DNA from: JALZAA01 sp035316005
GTDB taxonomy: Bacteria; Actinomycetota; Acidimicrobiia; IMCC26256; JACDBD01
Direction: 5' to 3'
Length of the DNA stretch: 9,922 nt
Assembly: GCA_035316005.1 (NCBI GenBank)
Contig: DATFXK010000075.1
Location: 1 to 9,922 of the forward strand
This document shows, piece after piece, positions 1-6,310 of this stretch. The translations under genes were made by a program, and so were the position numbers. The notes under the pieces were generated by a model that saw only the letters and a list, made by a program, of their open reading frames with translations, was not told the origin of the DNA and made no database searches. Position 1 is the first letter of the stretch. Each line of letters begins with the position of its first letter.

Positions 1-252
1 CCGACCCGCGGGGCGCTCGAGCGTGACGAACGACGTCGGTAGCCAGTCGCTCGGTGCCGAACCCTCCACGTCGAGCCGGTACTCCGTCCCGGGCTCGAGC
101 CCTCCGACCCGCGCGTGGTGATACGGGCCCGTCGTGGTCACCTGGGTGTCGCCGATGCGTGTCGCGACCGGTTCCTCGCCGTCGGTGCGGAACGTGACCA
201 CGGCCTCGTCGGGTCCGGCCGTCATCAACTCGGCGTCGTGCACGATCGTCAT
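1..252 (-). CDS. N-terminal fragment, probable metallophosphoesterase family protein
   Basis: The minus-strand frame is open from the ATG at 252 to the window edge, giving 84 codons, so the protein is cut off. It begins MTIVHDAELMTAGPDEAVVT and has the look of a fibronectin type III-like beta sandwich: alternating hydrophobic strands and a conserved-looking turn LEPGTEYRLDV near residues 52-62. Actinobacterial calcineurin-like phosphoesterases often start this way, with an N-terminal Ig/FnIII-like domain ahead of the metal-binding domain. The catalytic part, which would carry the Asp/His/Asn metal ligands, lies outside the window, so the enzymatic call is an inference from resemblance of the N-terminus only. 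It starts 10 bp after the stop of the carboxylase epsilon gene and is probably cotranscribed with it. Any other FnIII-containing protein remains possible. Confidence 0.5.
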   Translation of the reverse strand, partial: MTIVHDAELMTAGPDEAVVTFRTDGEEPVATRIGDTQVTTTGPYHHARVGGLEPGTEYRLDVEGSAPSDWLPTSFVTLERPAGR

Positions 253-262
253 CGCCGCCGCC

Positions 263-520
263 TCACGCCCGGGCGCGGCGCCCGACCCGGCCGGACAGTC
301 GCCACGGGCCCCGGAGCAACCCGACGCGCCGGGACGTCAGCCGTGATGCGCGCACCCAGGCGTCCAGGTGCTCGGCGTCGCCGCCGGTCACCGACGCCGC
401 CGCCCGCGCCGCGGCGTGCGCGCGCTCCTGCCGGACGACCTCGATGGCGGCGGTGATCGCCGCCAGCTCCTCGGGCGTCGCGTCGGGAAAGATGACTCGG
501 AACGGAGGGCGGGCGGGCAT
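263..520 (-). CDS. Acyl-CoA carboxylase epsilon subunit (AccE/PccE-like)
   Basis: An 85-residue protein. Epsilon subunits are small proteins that stabilise or stimulate the alpha-beta acyl-CoA carboxylase complex in Actinomycetota and are normally encoded directly after the carboxyltransferase gene. Seen here: an N-terminal strand plus helix, FRVIFPDATPEELAAITAAI at residues 7-26, the typical TPEELAA helix; a charged Ala/Arg-rich middle; and a C-terminal segment WVRASRLTSRR...GPWRLSGRVG (about 55-80), which matches the family's usual W...R...R...G..W..S.R tail. The ATG at 520 lies 13 bp after the carboxyltransferase stop, so the two are almost certainly one transcript. The Shine-Dalgarno sequence is weak, which suggests translational coupling. 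Sequence conservation in this family is low, so the call rests on motif pattern plus position. Confidence 0.8.
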   Translation of the reverse strand: MPARPPFRVIFPDATPEELAAITAAIEVVRQERAHAAARAAASVTGGDAEHLDAWVRASRLTSRRVGLLRGPWRLSGRVGRRARA

Positions 521-533
521 CGGTTCGGGCGGG

Positions 534-2150
534 CTAGAGGGGCACGTTCCCGTGCTTGCGCTGCGGCAGCTTCTCCTGCTTCGTGCGCAGCATCGCCAGT
601 GACCGCACGAGCACCCGGCGCGTCTCGCGCGGGTCGATCACGTCGTCGACGTACCCGCGCTCGGCCGCGATGTACGGGTTGGCGAAGCGCTCGGTGTACT
701 CCTCGATGAGCTCGGCGCGGCGCGCCTCGGGGTCGGCCGCCGCCTCGATCTCCTTGCGGAAGATGATCCCGACGGCACCCTGCGGGCCCATCACCGCGAT
801 CTCGGCCGACGGCCACGCGAAGGCGAGGTCGGACCCGATCGACTTCGAGTCCATGACGACGTACGCGCCGCCGTAGCCCTTACGCGTGATGACCTGCACC
901 CGCGGCACCGTCGCCTCGCAGTAGGCGTACAGGAGCTTGGCGCCGTGGCGGATGATCCCGCCGTACTCCTGATCCGTCCCGGGGAGGAAGCCGGGCACAT
1001 CGACGAACGTGACGAGCGGGATGTTGAACGCGTCGCAGGTCCGCACGAAGCGGGCGGCCTTCTCGGACGCGTCGATGTCGAGTGTTCCCGCCACCACCTG
1101 CGGCTGGTTGCCGACGATGCCGACCACGCGGCCGTCGAGGCGGGCGAGGCCGCACACGATGTTCATCGCCCAGAGCGCGTGGATCTCGAAGAAGTCGCCG
1201 TCGTCGACGATCTCGCTGATGACGGCCTTCATGTCGTACGGCTTGTTGGGCGCGTCCGGGATCAGGTCGACGATGCCGTCGCAGCGCCGCTCGGGGTCGT
1301 CCTCGGGCTCGAAGTACGGGGCGTCCTCGAGGTTGTTCGAAGGAAGGAACGAGAGGAGATAGCGCACCTGCTCGAGGCAGCTCTGCTCGTCGTCGGCGAC
1401 GAATGTCGCCACTCCCGACCGTGTGGCGTGCGTCATCGCGCCACCCAGCTCCTCCTGCGTCACGTTCTCCCCGGTGACGGTCTTCACGACGTCGGGACCG
1501 GTGATGAACATGTTCGAGATGCCCTTCACCATGAAGATGAAGTCGGTCATCGCCGGCGAGTAAACGGCGCCGCCGGCGCACGGCCCGAGCACCACGCTGA
1601 TCTGCGGCACGACACCCGACGCTCTGACGTTGCGGTAGAAGATCCCGCCGTACCCGGCCAGGGAGACGACGCCCTCCTGGATGCGGGCGCCCCCGCCGTC
1701 GTTGAGCCCGACGAGCGGGGCGCCGACCGACTCGGCGAGGTCCATCACCTTGTGGATCTTCTCGGCGTACACCTCGCCCAGCGCGCCGCCGAACAGCGTG
1801 AAGTCCTGCGCGAAGACGAACACCTTGCGGCCGCCGACCGTGCCCCACCCGGTCACGACCCCGTCCGTGAGCGCGCGGTTCTCCTCGATGCCGAACCCGT
1901 GCGCGCGATGGCGGGCGAGCATGTCGAGCTCGACGAACGACCCGGGGTCGAGCAGCAGCTCGAGTCGCTCGCGCGGGAGCAGCTTGCCCCGCTCGTGCTG
2001 GCGCTCGACGGCCTTGGCGCTCCCGGCGTGCAGCGCCTGCCCGCGCAGCTCGTCGAGCTGCTCGAGGCGCTCCTCGATCGGGTGCGCGACGGGCGCGACC
2101 GGCGCGCTCGCCTCGCCCTCGCCCTGAATCTCGGGATCTCCAACGGCCAT
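534..2150 (-). CDS. Acyl-CoA (propionyl/acetyl-CoA) carboxylase carboxyltransferase beta subunit
   Basis: A 538-residue biotin-dependent carboxyltransferase of the AccD5/PccB type. It transfers CO2 from carboxybiotin on the alpha subunit to an acyl-CoA, typically propionyl-CoA to (S)-methylmalonyl-CoA, in the cytoplasm. The two crotonase-like halves are visible: an N-half with DGGGARIQEGV (151-161) and GPCAGGAVYSPA (189-200), and a C-half with DVPGFLPGTDQEYGGIIRHG (384-403) and RKGYGGAYVVMDSK (423-436), which form the oxyanion-hole glycines. It ends in the usual HGNVPL. There is no N-terminal zinc finger, as expected for the AccD5/PccB class and unlike E. coli AccD. The residue matching the substrate-specificity Asp of propionyl enzymes (GGAYDVM) is Val431, so exact substrate is uncertain. 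The ATG at 2150 has a GGGGAGAG ribosome site just upstream. The epsilon subunit follows; no biotin-carrying alpha subunit is in the window. Confidence 0.95.
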   Translation of the reverse strand: MAVGDPEIQGEGEASAPVAPVAHPIEERLEQLDELRGQALHAGSAKAVERQHERGKLLPRERLELLLDPGSFVELDMLARHRAHGFGIEENRALTDGVVTGWGTVGGRKVFVFAQDFTLFGGALGEVYAEKIHKVMDLAESVGAPLVGLNDGGGARIQEGVVSLAGYGGIFYRNVRASGVVPQISVVLGPCAGGAVYSPAMTDFIFMVKGISNMFITGPDVVKTVTGENVTQEELGGAMTHATRSGVATFVADDEQSCLEQVRYLLSFLPSNNLEDAPYFEPEDDPERRCDGIVDLIPDAPNKPYDMKAVISEIVDDGDFFEIHALWAMNIVCGLARLDGRVVGIVGNQPQVVAGTLDIDASEKAARFVRTCDAFNIPLVTFVDVPGFLPGTDQEYGGIIRHGAKLLYAYCEATVPRVQVITRKGYGGAYVVMDSKSIGSDLAFAWPSAEIAVMGPQGAVGIIFRKEIEAAADPEARRAELIEEYTERFANPYIAAERGYVDDVIDPRETRRVLVRSLAMLRTKQEKLPQRKHGNVPL

Positions 2151-2181
2151 ACGCTCTCCCCTCTGTCGCCGTCGCAGGCTC

Positions 2182-2210
2182 CGGCTTTGCGGCGACGGTC
2201 GGCAAAGCCG
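2182..2210 (-). promoter_or_regulatory. Inverted repeat in the leader of the carboxylase gene
   Basis: A perfect 9-bp stem, CGGCTTTGC (2182-2190) against GCAAAGCCG (2202-2210), with an 11-base loop. A second, overlapping stem, GTCGGC (2198-2203) against GCCGAC (2210-2215), cannot form at the same time. The repeat lies between the stop of the 4TM gene (2240) and the carboxylase ATG (2150). No T-run follows on either strand, so it is either a weak terminator of the upstream gene or a hairpin in the carboxylase 5' leader. Its function is not known. Confidence 0.35.
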
Positions 2211-2221
2211 CCGACGCCGCG

Positions 2222-2227
2222 AGCGTA
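2222..2227 (-). promoter_or_regulatory. Possible -10 hexamer for the carboxylase operon
   Basis: TACGCT on the minus strand fits the actinobacterial TANNNT -10 pattern. It sits 71 bp before the carboxylase ATG and 12 bp past the stop of the 4TM gene. No convincing -35 box is seen. The same hexamer precedes the SH3b and thiolase genes. Confidence 0.3.
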
Positions 2228-2239
2228 GTTGCGCCGCCC

Positions 2240-2794
2240 CTACCGGGCGCCGGGGTCACCCGCCGGCTTCGCCCCCTCTTCCTCCGAGGTTTCCTCGGAC
2301 GTCAGGCTGGACCAGAAGCCGGACGGGATGAGCGCGATCACGCCGCCGACGACCGCGAGCAGTCCGCCGATCACCTCCAGATACGGGCCGATCGAGATGA
2401 AGTCGCGGACACTCTTCCCGAGGTTGGCGTCGTGGATGACCTTGCGGACCTGGTACACGTACAGGAAGCCGGTCACGACCACCGCCAGGCCGACGACCAG
2501 CCCGGCGATCTTCCACCACGGCGACGGCGCGAACGCCACCGCCACGACGATCAGCCCGAGCACGAGCACGACGATCCCGAGGCTCAGCCCGGGGCTGCCG
2601 GGCCCGGACCCCGAGTCGATGACGAACTTGGCCGGGATCGTGTACGCGGTGCGGGCGGCCCCGAGCTCCCGCGTCTTCGCACCCCAGTTCAGCCAGCTCG
2701 AGAGGGCCGCCAGTGCGCCGCCGACCACGACCAGGACGCGCCCGACTGTCGCGCCGCGTGAGGTTCCTGCCGGCGTCGCGGGCGTCGAGGACAT
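2240..2794 (-). CDS. Four-helix integral membrane protein, paralogue of the SH3b-4TM protein
   Basis: A 184-residue membrane protein of unknown function. Four hydrophobic helices are visible at about 17-36, 69-90, 95-115 and 135-157, followed by an acidic cytoplasmic-looking tail (SEETSEEEGAKPAGD, 166-180). Between helices 1 and 2 lies the signature AYTIPAKFVIDSGSG...GLSLGI (50-73). The same pattern, Y-x-[IV]-P-A-x-[FY]-[LV] then S-L-G-[IL], occurs in the SH3b protein at 3455-4327 and in the decayed copy at 4402-4905, so these are three members of one family. The start at 2794 is chosen because AGGGG lies 8 nt upstream and the longer upstream frame is only a shadow of the DUF4389 gene. It begins 23 bp after the DUF4389 stop, so the trio is probably one operon. 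Confidence 0.8.
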   Translation of the reverse strand: MSSTPATPAGTSRGATVGRVLVVVGGALAALSSWLNWGAKTRELGAARTAYTIPAKFVIDSGSGPGSPGLSLGIVVLVLGLIVVAVAFAPSPWWKIAGLVVGLAVVVTGFLYVYQVRKVIHDANLGKSVRDFISIGPYLEVIGGLLAVVGGVIALIPSGFWSSLTSEETSEEEGAKPAGDPGAR

Positions 2795-2817
2795 GGGCGA
2801 ACCCCTGTGCGCGCGCC

Positions 2818-3423
2818 TCAGGGCGCCAGGCTGAACGGCGGGTACCGGTCGGTGACGAGCAGGAACGCGTACGCCGTCACGCGCAGGCTCCAGCGAACGA
2901 CGCCGACGACGAAGTCGAACATGCCCTCCGGGTACCGCCCGGTGAACAGGATGGCGAACCAGGCGATGATCACCACGACGATGACTGCGATGTACAGGAA
3001 CGCGAGCACGATGTAGTGCGGGATCGCGAGGATCCACTTCACGAGCGGGAGCCAACGGTTGAGCTCGTTCTCCGCATCGGGGTAGACGATGTCGACGTGA
3101 ACAGCTTGCTCCTGGTCGACCGACGGATACTCGTCACGCAGCAGAAACGCGTAGGAGTAGATCCTCGCCTCGAGCCTCGTGATCTGAAGGTTGAAGTCGA
3201 ACCACCAGCGCGGGTACTTGTGCCGCAGGACCAGCAGCGCGAGCACGGGCAGGAACAGCAGGAGCCCCGCGCTCGCGGGATGACCCTGGGCGAACAACGC
3301 CAGGAGCAGGAGAAGCGGGATCGCGAGGATCAACCGGAACCCGGTGGTCACGCGGTTGAGCTCGCGATCCGGATAATCGACCGAGAACGTCAGCGGATAC
3401 GGCGGTGCCACCTGTGCACTCAT
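2818..3423 (-). CDS. DUF4389 domain membrane protein
   Basis: A 201-residue integral membrane protein recognised as DUF4389 by YPLTFSVDYPDRELNR near the N-terminus, RWLPLVKWILAIPHYIVLAF (113-132), TGRYPEGMFDFVVGVVRW (141-158) and the closing DRYPPFSL (192-199). The family's function is unknown. Two halves repeat the same plan: a V-D-Y/V-Y-P strand, E-L-N-R, a hydrophobic hairpin, a Y-P-x-W/G-x-F-D-F element and a Y-A-F-L-L-x-x-D-x-Y-P element. The first half spans about 8-105 and the second about 108-199. Hydrophobic helices lie at about 28-45, 52-67 and 118-141. It starts with ATG 31 bp after the SH3b-4TM gene and precedes the 184-residue 4TM gene, so the three probably act together at the membrane. 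Confidence 0.85.
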   Translation of the reverse strand: MSAQVAPPYPLTFSVDYPDRELNRVTTGFRLILAIPLLLLLALFAQGHPASAGLLLFLPVLALLVLRHKYPRWWFDFNLQITRLEARIYSYAFLLRDEYPSVDQEQAVHVDIVYPDAENELNRWLPLVKWILAIPHYIVLAFLYIAVIVVVIIAWFAILFTGRYPEGMFDFVVGVVRWSLRVTAYAFLLVTDRYPPFSLAP

Positions 3424-3454
3424 GCTTCCCCCCGGAAGTTGTCGGGCTCGAACG

Positions 3455-4327
3455 TCACGATCTCTTCTGGATCAGCGCGAGGATCCCGCCGACGAGTGTG
3501 GCGATCGCGCCGAGCATGGCGATGATCGCCCCGTAGCGCAGCACGGAGAAGTATCCCTTCTCGAACGAGTCCGGCAACGCGTCGATGGCGTAGCTCGTCT
3601 GCACGAAGAAGAGCACCATCACGAGGAACGACACCCCGCCGGCGGCGATCGTCAGGATCCCGAGCGGTCGGCGCAATGCGCTCAGGAGGGCGCCGGCGAG
3701 ACACGCCACGCCGAGGAACGCGATCAGGATCCCGAGGCTGAGCCCGCCTTGATTCGACTGGCTGTCGAGCAGGTAGTGCGCCGGGATCTTGTACGAGCCG
3801 TACGAGATCGATGCCGACCGCTGCCCGAATGAGACCGACACGTGCAGCCACTCCATCCAGCTCGACACGAAGAACACGAACCCGCCGGCGAGGGCGACGA
3901 TCTGCCCGGGGCCGATGCGGAACCCGCCCCCGGCGCGCGGCGCGCCGCCAACCGCGCCGGGCGCGCCCCACGCCGCCGACGGCGGACCGGGCTGGGTCGG
4001 CGGCGCGGCCTGTGGCACGGGCTGGGTCGGCGGCGGAGGTGGGGTCGCGGGAGTCGGCGCCGTGGCCGTCGTGGATGCGGGCGGTGGTGGCTGGGACGGC
4101 GTCGGGCTCGGGGCGGGCCCGGGTGCCGACTCGACGAGACGGCGGGCGTCCACCCAGGCCTCCCACCCGTTCGAGCACCGGACTTGCGCCCACTCGCCGC
4201 GCCGCTCGAGCACCATCACGTCGAGGCCGGGATCGAGGTTGGCCGCCGGAGGCGTCGACCCGTCCGGACCGGCCCACGCCGGGAGCCCTTCGGTAGGCAC
4301 GACGTGCGTCTGGGTGTACTCCGCCAT
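3455..4327 (-). CDS. SH3b domain, proline-rich linker and 4TM membrane protein
   Basis: A 290-residue protein with three parts. Residues 1-65 form a bacterial SH3-like (SH3b) domain: THVVPTEGLPAWAGPDGS, LDPGLDVMVLERRGEWAQVR, NGWEAWVDARRLV. SH3b domains usually bind peptide or cell-wall ligands. Residues 66-137 are a Pro/Ala/Thr linker with poly-proline stretches. Residues 138-290 carry four hydrophobic helices at about 141-158, 196-215, 221-243 and 265-287, with an amphipathic segment before helix 2 holding YKIPAHYLLDSQ and LSLGI. There is no signal peptide, so the SH3b part is probably cytoplasmic. The ATG at 4327 is chosen over the longer frame because protein-like sequence starts there and GGGAGC lies just upstream. 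It heads a run with the DUF4389 and second 4TM genes. The function is unknown. Confidence 0.85.
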   Translation of the reverse strand: MAEYTQTHVVPTEGLPAWAGPDGSTPPAANLDPGLDVMVLERRGEWAQVRCSNGWEAWVDARRLVESAPGPAPSPTPSQPPPPASTTATAPTPATPPPPPTQPVPQAAPPTQPGPPSAAWGAPGAVGGAPRAGGGFRIGPGQIVALAGGFVFFVSSWMEWLHVSVSFGQRSASISYGSYKIPAHYLLDSQSNQGGLSLGILIAFLGVACLAGALLSALRRPLGILTIAAGGVSFLVMVLFFVQTSYAIDALPDSFEKGYFSVLRYGAIIAMLGAIATLVGGILALIQKRS

Positions 4328-4356
4328 GTCTCGCTCCCGACTCGCCGGCGGCGCGC

Positions 4357-4362
4357 AGCGTA
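4357..4362 (-). promoter_or_regulatory. Possible -10 hexamer for the SH3b/DUF4389/4TM operon
   Basis: TACGCT on the minus strand lies 29 bp before the SH3b gene ATG, leaving a leader of about 22 nt that holds the ribosome site. It fits TANNNT. No clear -35 is seen at the expected distance. Confidence 0.35.
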
Positions 4363-4401
4363 CCCAGGCCCACGCGCCGGTGCACCGGGTACGTGCTCGT
4401 C

Positions 4402-4905
4402 TCAGCGGCGGACGAGCGTCAGGATCCCGCCGAGGACGGCAACGAGGCCGCCGATGATCGCGACGAACGCGCCCACGCCGACAAGGTCGCGGAAAGTGCC
4501 GCCCGTGTGGCTGCACAAGCGGACCACGTACCAGACGCCCACGCCGAGCGCGCCGATGCCGCCGGGCAGCGCGAGGAACGCCGCCGGGCGAACGAGGGCG
4601 GCGACGAGGCACGCCGCGCCCACGAAGAACACGAGCAATCCGAGACTCGGGCCGGCGCGGTTGACGAACTATCCGCTGTCGCGCACCAGGAACTGGGCCG
4701 GCACGTCGTACGCGCTGAAGCCCGATCACACCAAGAGGGAGGGAGCCGACGCCGGTCCATCGGCGCCGGCGAGTTCGGGCACCTCGGGCCTACGGCCGAA
4801 GGCCGTGGGGCCGAGAGCCCGCATGTCCGAGTCCGCCGTCGATGCGGCCGGCGGCGGCTCCCATGGCTCGCCGCCCCACGCCGCCGACGGTGCGAGACGA
4901 ACGCG
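4402..4905 (-). pseudogene. Decayed third copy of the SH3b-linker-4TM family
   Basis: One minus-strand frame carries recognisable pieces of the paralogue family, broken by stops. From 4905 it encodes a Pro/Ala-rich linker with PSAAWGG, the same words as the linker of the intact gene; the 19 bases at 4872-4890 are identical to 3964-3982. After an in-frame TGA (4726-4728) comes FSAYDVPAQFLVRDSG, then an in-frame TAG (4669-4671), then RAGPSLGLLVFFVG and three hydrophobic helices ending GGLVAVLGGILTLVRR at 4402. The SH3b domain and helix 1 cannot be found in any frame. A 78-residue product could in principle start at a TTG at 4638, but it would lack the signature segment. Loss by mutation after tandem duplication is the simplest reading; assembly error is unlikely to explain two stops plus missing domains. 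Confidence 0.75.
4789..4809. repeat. Tight GC-rich hairpin inside the decayed gene
   Basis: A 9-bp stem with one G-T pair, CCTACGGCC (4789-4797) against GGCCGTGGG (4801-4809), with a three-base GAA loop. It lies in the linker part of the decayed paralogue. No T-run flanks it. It could act as a second stop point for transcripts leaving hsp20, or simply be a product of base composition. Confidence 0.3.
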
Positions 4906-4907
4906 AG

Positions 4908-4932
4908 CGGGCCCCGCCGGCGGCGGGGCCCG
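4908..4932 (-). terminator. Probable terminator hairpin of hsp20
   Basis: A perfect 11-bp stem, CGGGCCCCGCC (4908-4918) against GGCGGGGCCCG (4922-4932), with a three-base loop, begins 24 bp beyond the hsp20 stop codon. There is no T-run, but strong hairpins without one are common terminator candidates in GC-rich actinobacteria. The position right after hsp20 supports the reading. Confidence 0.55.
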
Positions 4933-4956
4933 TGGAGTGCGTCGATCGGTCGCGGC

Positions 4957-5372
4957 TCAGTTGCTCGAGCCGGCCTCGATAGTCTGCGGCTCCCCGCTCT
5001 GGATCTCGACCTTGTGCGGCTTCGCCGTCTCGGCGACGGGAACCGTCACGCGGAGCACGCCGTCGGCGTAGTGCGCCTCGACATGCTCCGAGTCGAGCGC
5101 CTCACCCAGCCGTACCCGGCGTGAGAACGTCCCGTGCGTGCGCTCACGCGCCAGCACGTCGGCACCCTCGTCGGGCGACCAGCTGCGCTCGGCCCTCACC
5201 GTCAGGACGTTCCGCTCGACCGTCAGGTCGATCGAGTCGGGCCGCACCCGGGCAGGTCGAACCGCAGCTCGACCTGGTCACCCTTCCGTACGGCGTCCAT
5301 CGGCATCCAAGGTCGACCCAGGCCTCCGAAGAGCCCCTCGCCGAAACGGAACGGGTCGTATCGCGTCAGCAT
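4957..5372 (-). pseudogene. Hsp20/alpha-crystallin small heat shock protein, frame broken by one base
   Basis: Small heat shock proteins are ATP-independent holdases. The N-terminal 42 residues, MLTRYDPFRFGEGLFGGLGR...VELRFDLPG, start at the ATG at 5372 with GGAGG 8 nt upstream. The rest of the alpha-crystallin domain lies in another frame from 5247: VRPDSIDLTVERNVLTVRAE, a THGTFSRRVRL strand, the core YADGVLRVTVPV motif and a C-terminal KPHKVEI tail. The join falls at CCCGGG (5252-5247), where one missing G breaks LPG-VRPDSIDL. With that base restored the product is 138 residues, a normal length. As written, the first frame ends soon after LPG, while a 96-residue piece could start at the GTG at 5247 but would lack the first strand. 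A sequencing error in a GC run and a real mutation are both possible. A HAIR-like repeat lies 92 bp upstream and a strong hairpin follows. Confidence 0.85.
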
Positions 5373-5463
5373 CGTCGTTGCCTCCATCCGCCGGGAGCCC
5401 TCGCCCCCGATCATCCCTGGCAACGGCCTCTGCCGGCCGGACGTTCCCGTTGCTGGCAGAAAA

Positions 5464-5484
5464 CTTGAGCGTCCTACGCTCAGA
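5464..5484. promoter_or_regulatory. HAIR-like inverted repeat upstream of hsp20, or terminator of the hydrolase gene
   Basis: CTTGAGC (5464-5470), seven bases, then GCTCAGA (5478-5484). The HspR operator HAIR is CTTGAGT-N7-ACTCAAG, so the spacing is exact, the left half matches 6 of 7 and the right half 4 of 7. It lies 92 bp before the hsp20 ATG, and HspR is known to control small heat shock genes such as acr2 of Mycobacterium tuberculosis. However, read on the minus strand it is also a hairpin, TGAGCG-TAGGA-CGCTCA, followed by AGTTTT, at the very stop codon of the hydrolase, which looks like an intrinsic terminator. It may be either or both. Confidence 0.4.
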
Positions 5485-6307
5485 GTGCGGCGGCGAGCAC
5501 CTCCCGCCAGTGGCGCAGGACGCCGTAGTGGCCGGCATCGGGCCAGACCCGGGCCTGGCAGGCCGGCAGGGTCGCCGAGAGGTAGCGGAACGGAGGCTCG
5601 CCCCGGGTGTCCTGGGCGCCGTGCCACACCCGCGCCCCGGCGGGCACGTCGGCGATGCGGAACCCCCACGGCATCCACAGGGCGACCAGGTCGTCGGCCA
5701 TGCCGGCGGCGCCGGGGCGCAGCGCCTCGCTGACGTCGGCTCGGAGCATTGCCCCGGCGTCGGGGTCGGCGAGCAGGGCACGGTCGTCGGGCGTGCCCCC
5801 GCCGAGGAAGGTCGCGGGGTCGTCGAGCCACCGTTGCGTGTAGAGCTCGACGCCGCGGGCGGCGCGCCGCGGGTCCTCCCGGGACATGTCCGCCGCCGGC
5901 CGCTGCCGGCGGTCGAGGGCGTCCCAGGCCCCCGGCACCTCGTCGAGGGGGCCGGGCATGCTGGCCACGGCGACGCCGGACACCCGTTCAGCGAGTGCCA
6001 TCGCGCAGCCGAGGGCGTGCCCGCCGCCGGCCGAGATGCCCACCACGCCGAAGCGGTCGAATCCCAGCCCGTCGGCCAGCGCGGCGACGTCGGCGGCGGT
6101 GTCGAGCACGGTCCTGCCTTCACGCCGGTCCGACCCGCCGAAGCCGGGCCGGTCGAACGTCACGAGCCGGACGCCGAGCTCCCGGACGAGATCGGCGGGC
6201 GGCGCGAAGAGCCGGGAGCCGGGCGCGCCGTGGAACAGGACGACGGGGACGCCGGCGGGGTCGCCGCGCTCGTCGCACGCGACGGCGCGGCCGTCGGGTA
6301 GGCGCAG
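5480..6307 (-). CDS. Alpha/beta hydrolase family protein
   Basis: A 275-residue alpha/beta hydrolase if translation starts at CTG 6307. Seen: an N-terminal LPDGR strand, the oxyanion HG motif in LFHGAPGSR (24-32), DRPGFGGSD (52-60), the nucleophile elbow GISAG with Ser92, a probable acid Asp233 in VWHGAQD, and the catalytic His260 in PDAGHYG. The length and all three catalytic residues are normal, so the enzyme looks complete. The substrate is not known; such hydrolases include esterases, epoxide hydrolases and thioesterases. The frame is the same as that of the epimerase upstream, separated by one TAG and one codon. No ATG, GTG or TTG lies between the TAG and the GTG at 6163, and starting there would remove the HG motif. 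AGGAG at 6318-6314 sits 6 nt before the CTG. It is probably the third gene of the ccr operon. Confidence 0.8.
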   Translation of the reverse strand: MRLPDGRAVACDERGDPAGVPVVLFHGAPGSRLFAPPADLVRELGVRLVTFDRPGFGGSDRREGRTVLDTAADVAALADGLGFDRFGVVGISAGGGHALGCAMALAERVSGVAVASMPGPLDEVPGAWDALDRRQRPAADMSREDPRRAARGVELYTQRWLDDPATFLGGGTPDDRALLADPDAGAMLRADVSEALRPGAAGMADDLVALWMPWGFRIADVPAGARVWHGAQDTRGEPPFRYLSATLPACQARVWPDAGHYGVLRHWREVLAAAL

Positions 6308-6310
6308 CGC

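Noticed and set aside
945..2228. Open plus-strand frame antisense to the carboxyltransferase
   Set aside because: The opposite strand encodes an unmistakable conserved enzyme; this frame is its mirror with low-complexity Val/Asp/Arg sequence.
2795..3055. Upstream extension of the 184-residue 4TM gene
   Set aside because: The extra 87 codons overlap the DUF4389 gene in another frame and have shadow-like Arg/His/Pro composition, while the ATG at 2794 has its own ribosome site.
4000..4130. GC-rich repetitive stretch, possible tandem repeat
   Set aside because: It encodes the Pro/Ala/Thr linker of the SH3b protein in frame; the repetition comes from proline codons, with no regular unit length.
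3842..5071. Open plus-strand frame across the SH3b gene, the decayed paralogue and hsp20
   Set aside because: It crosses three minus-strand units and consists of Arg/Ala/Pro-rich sequence antisense to the proline linker.
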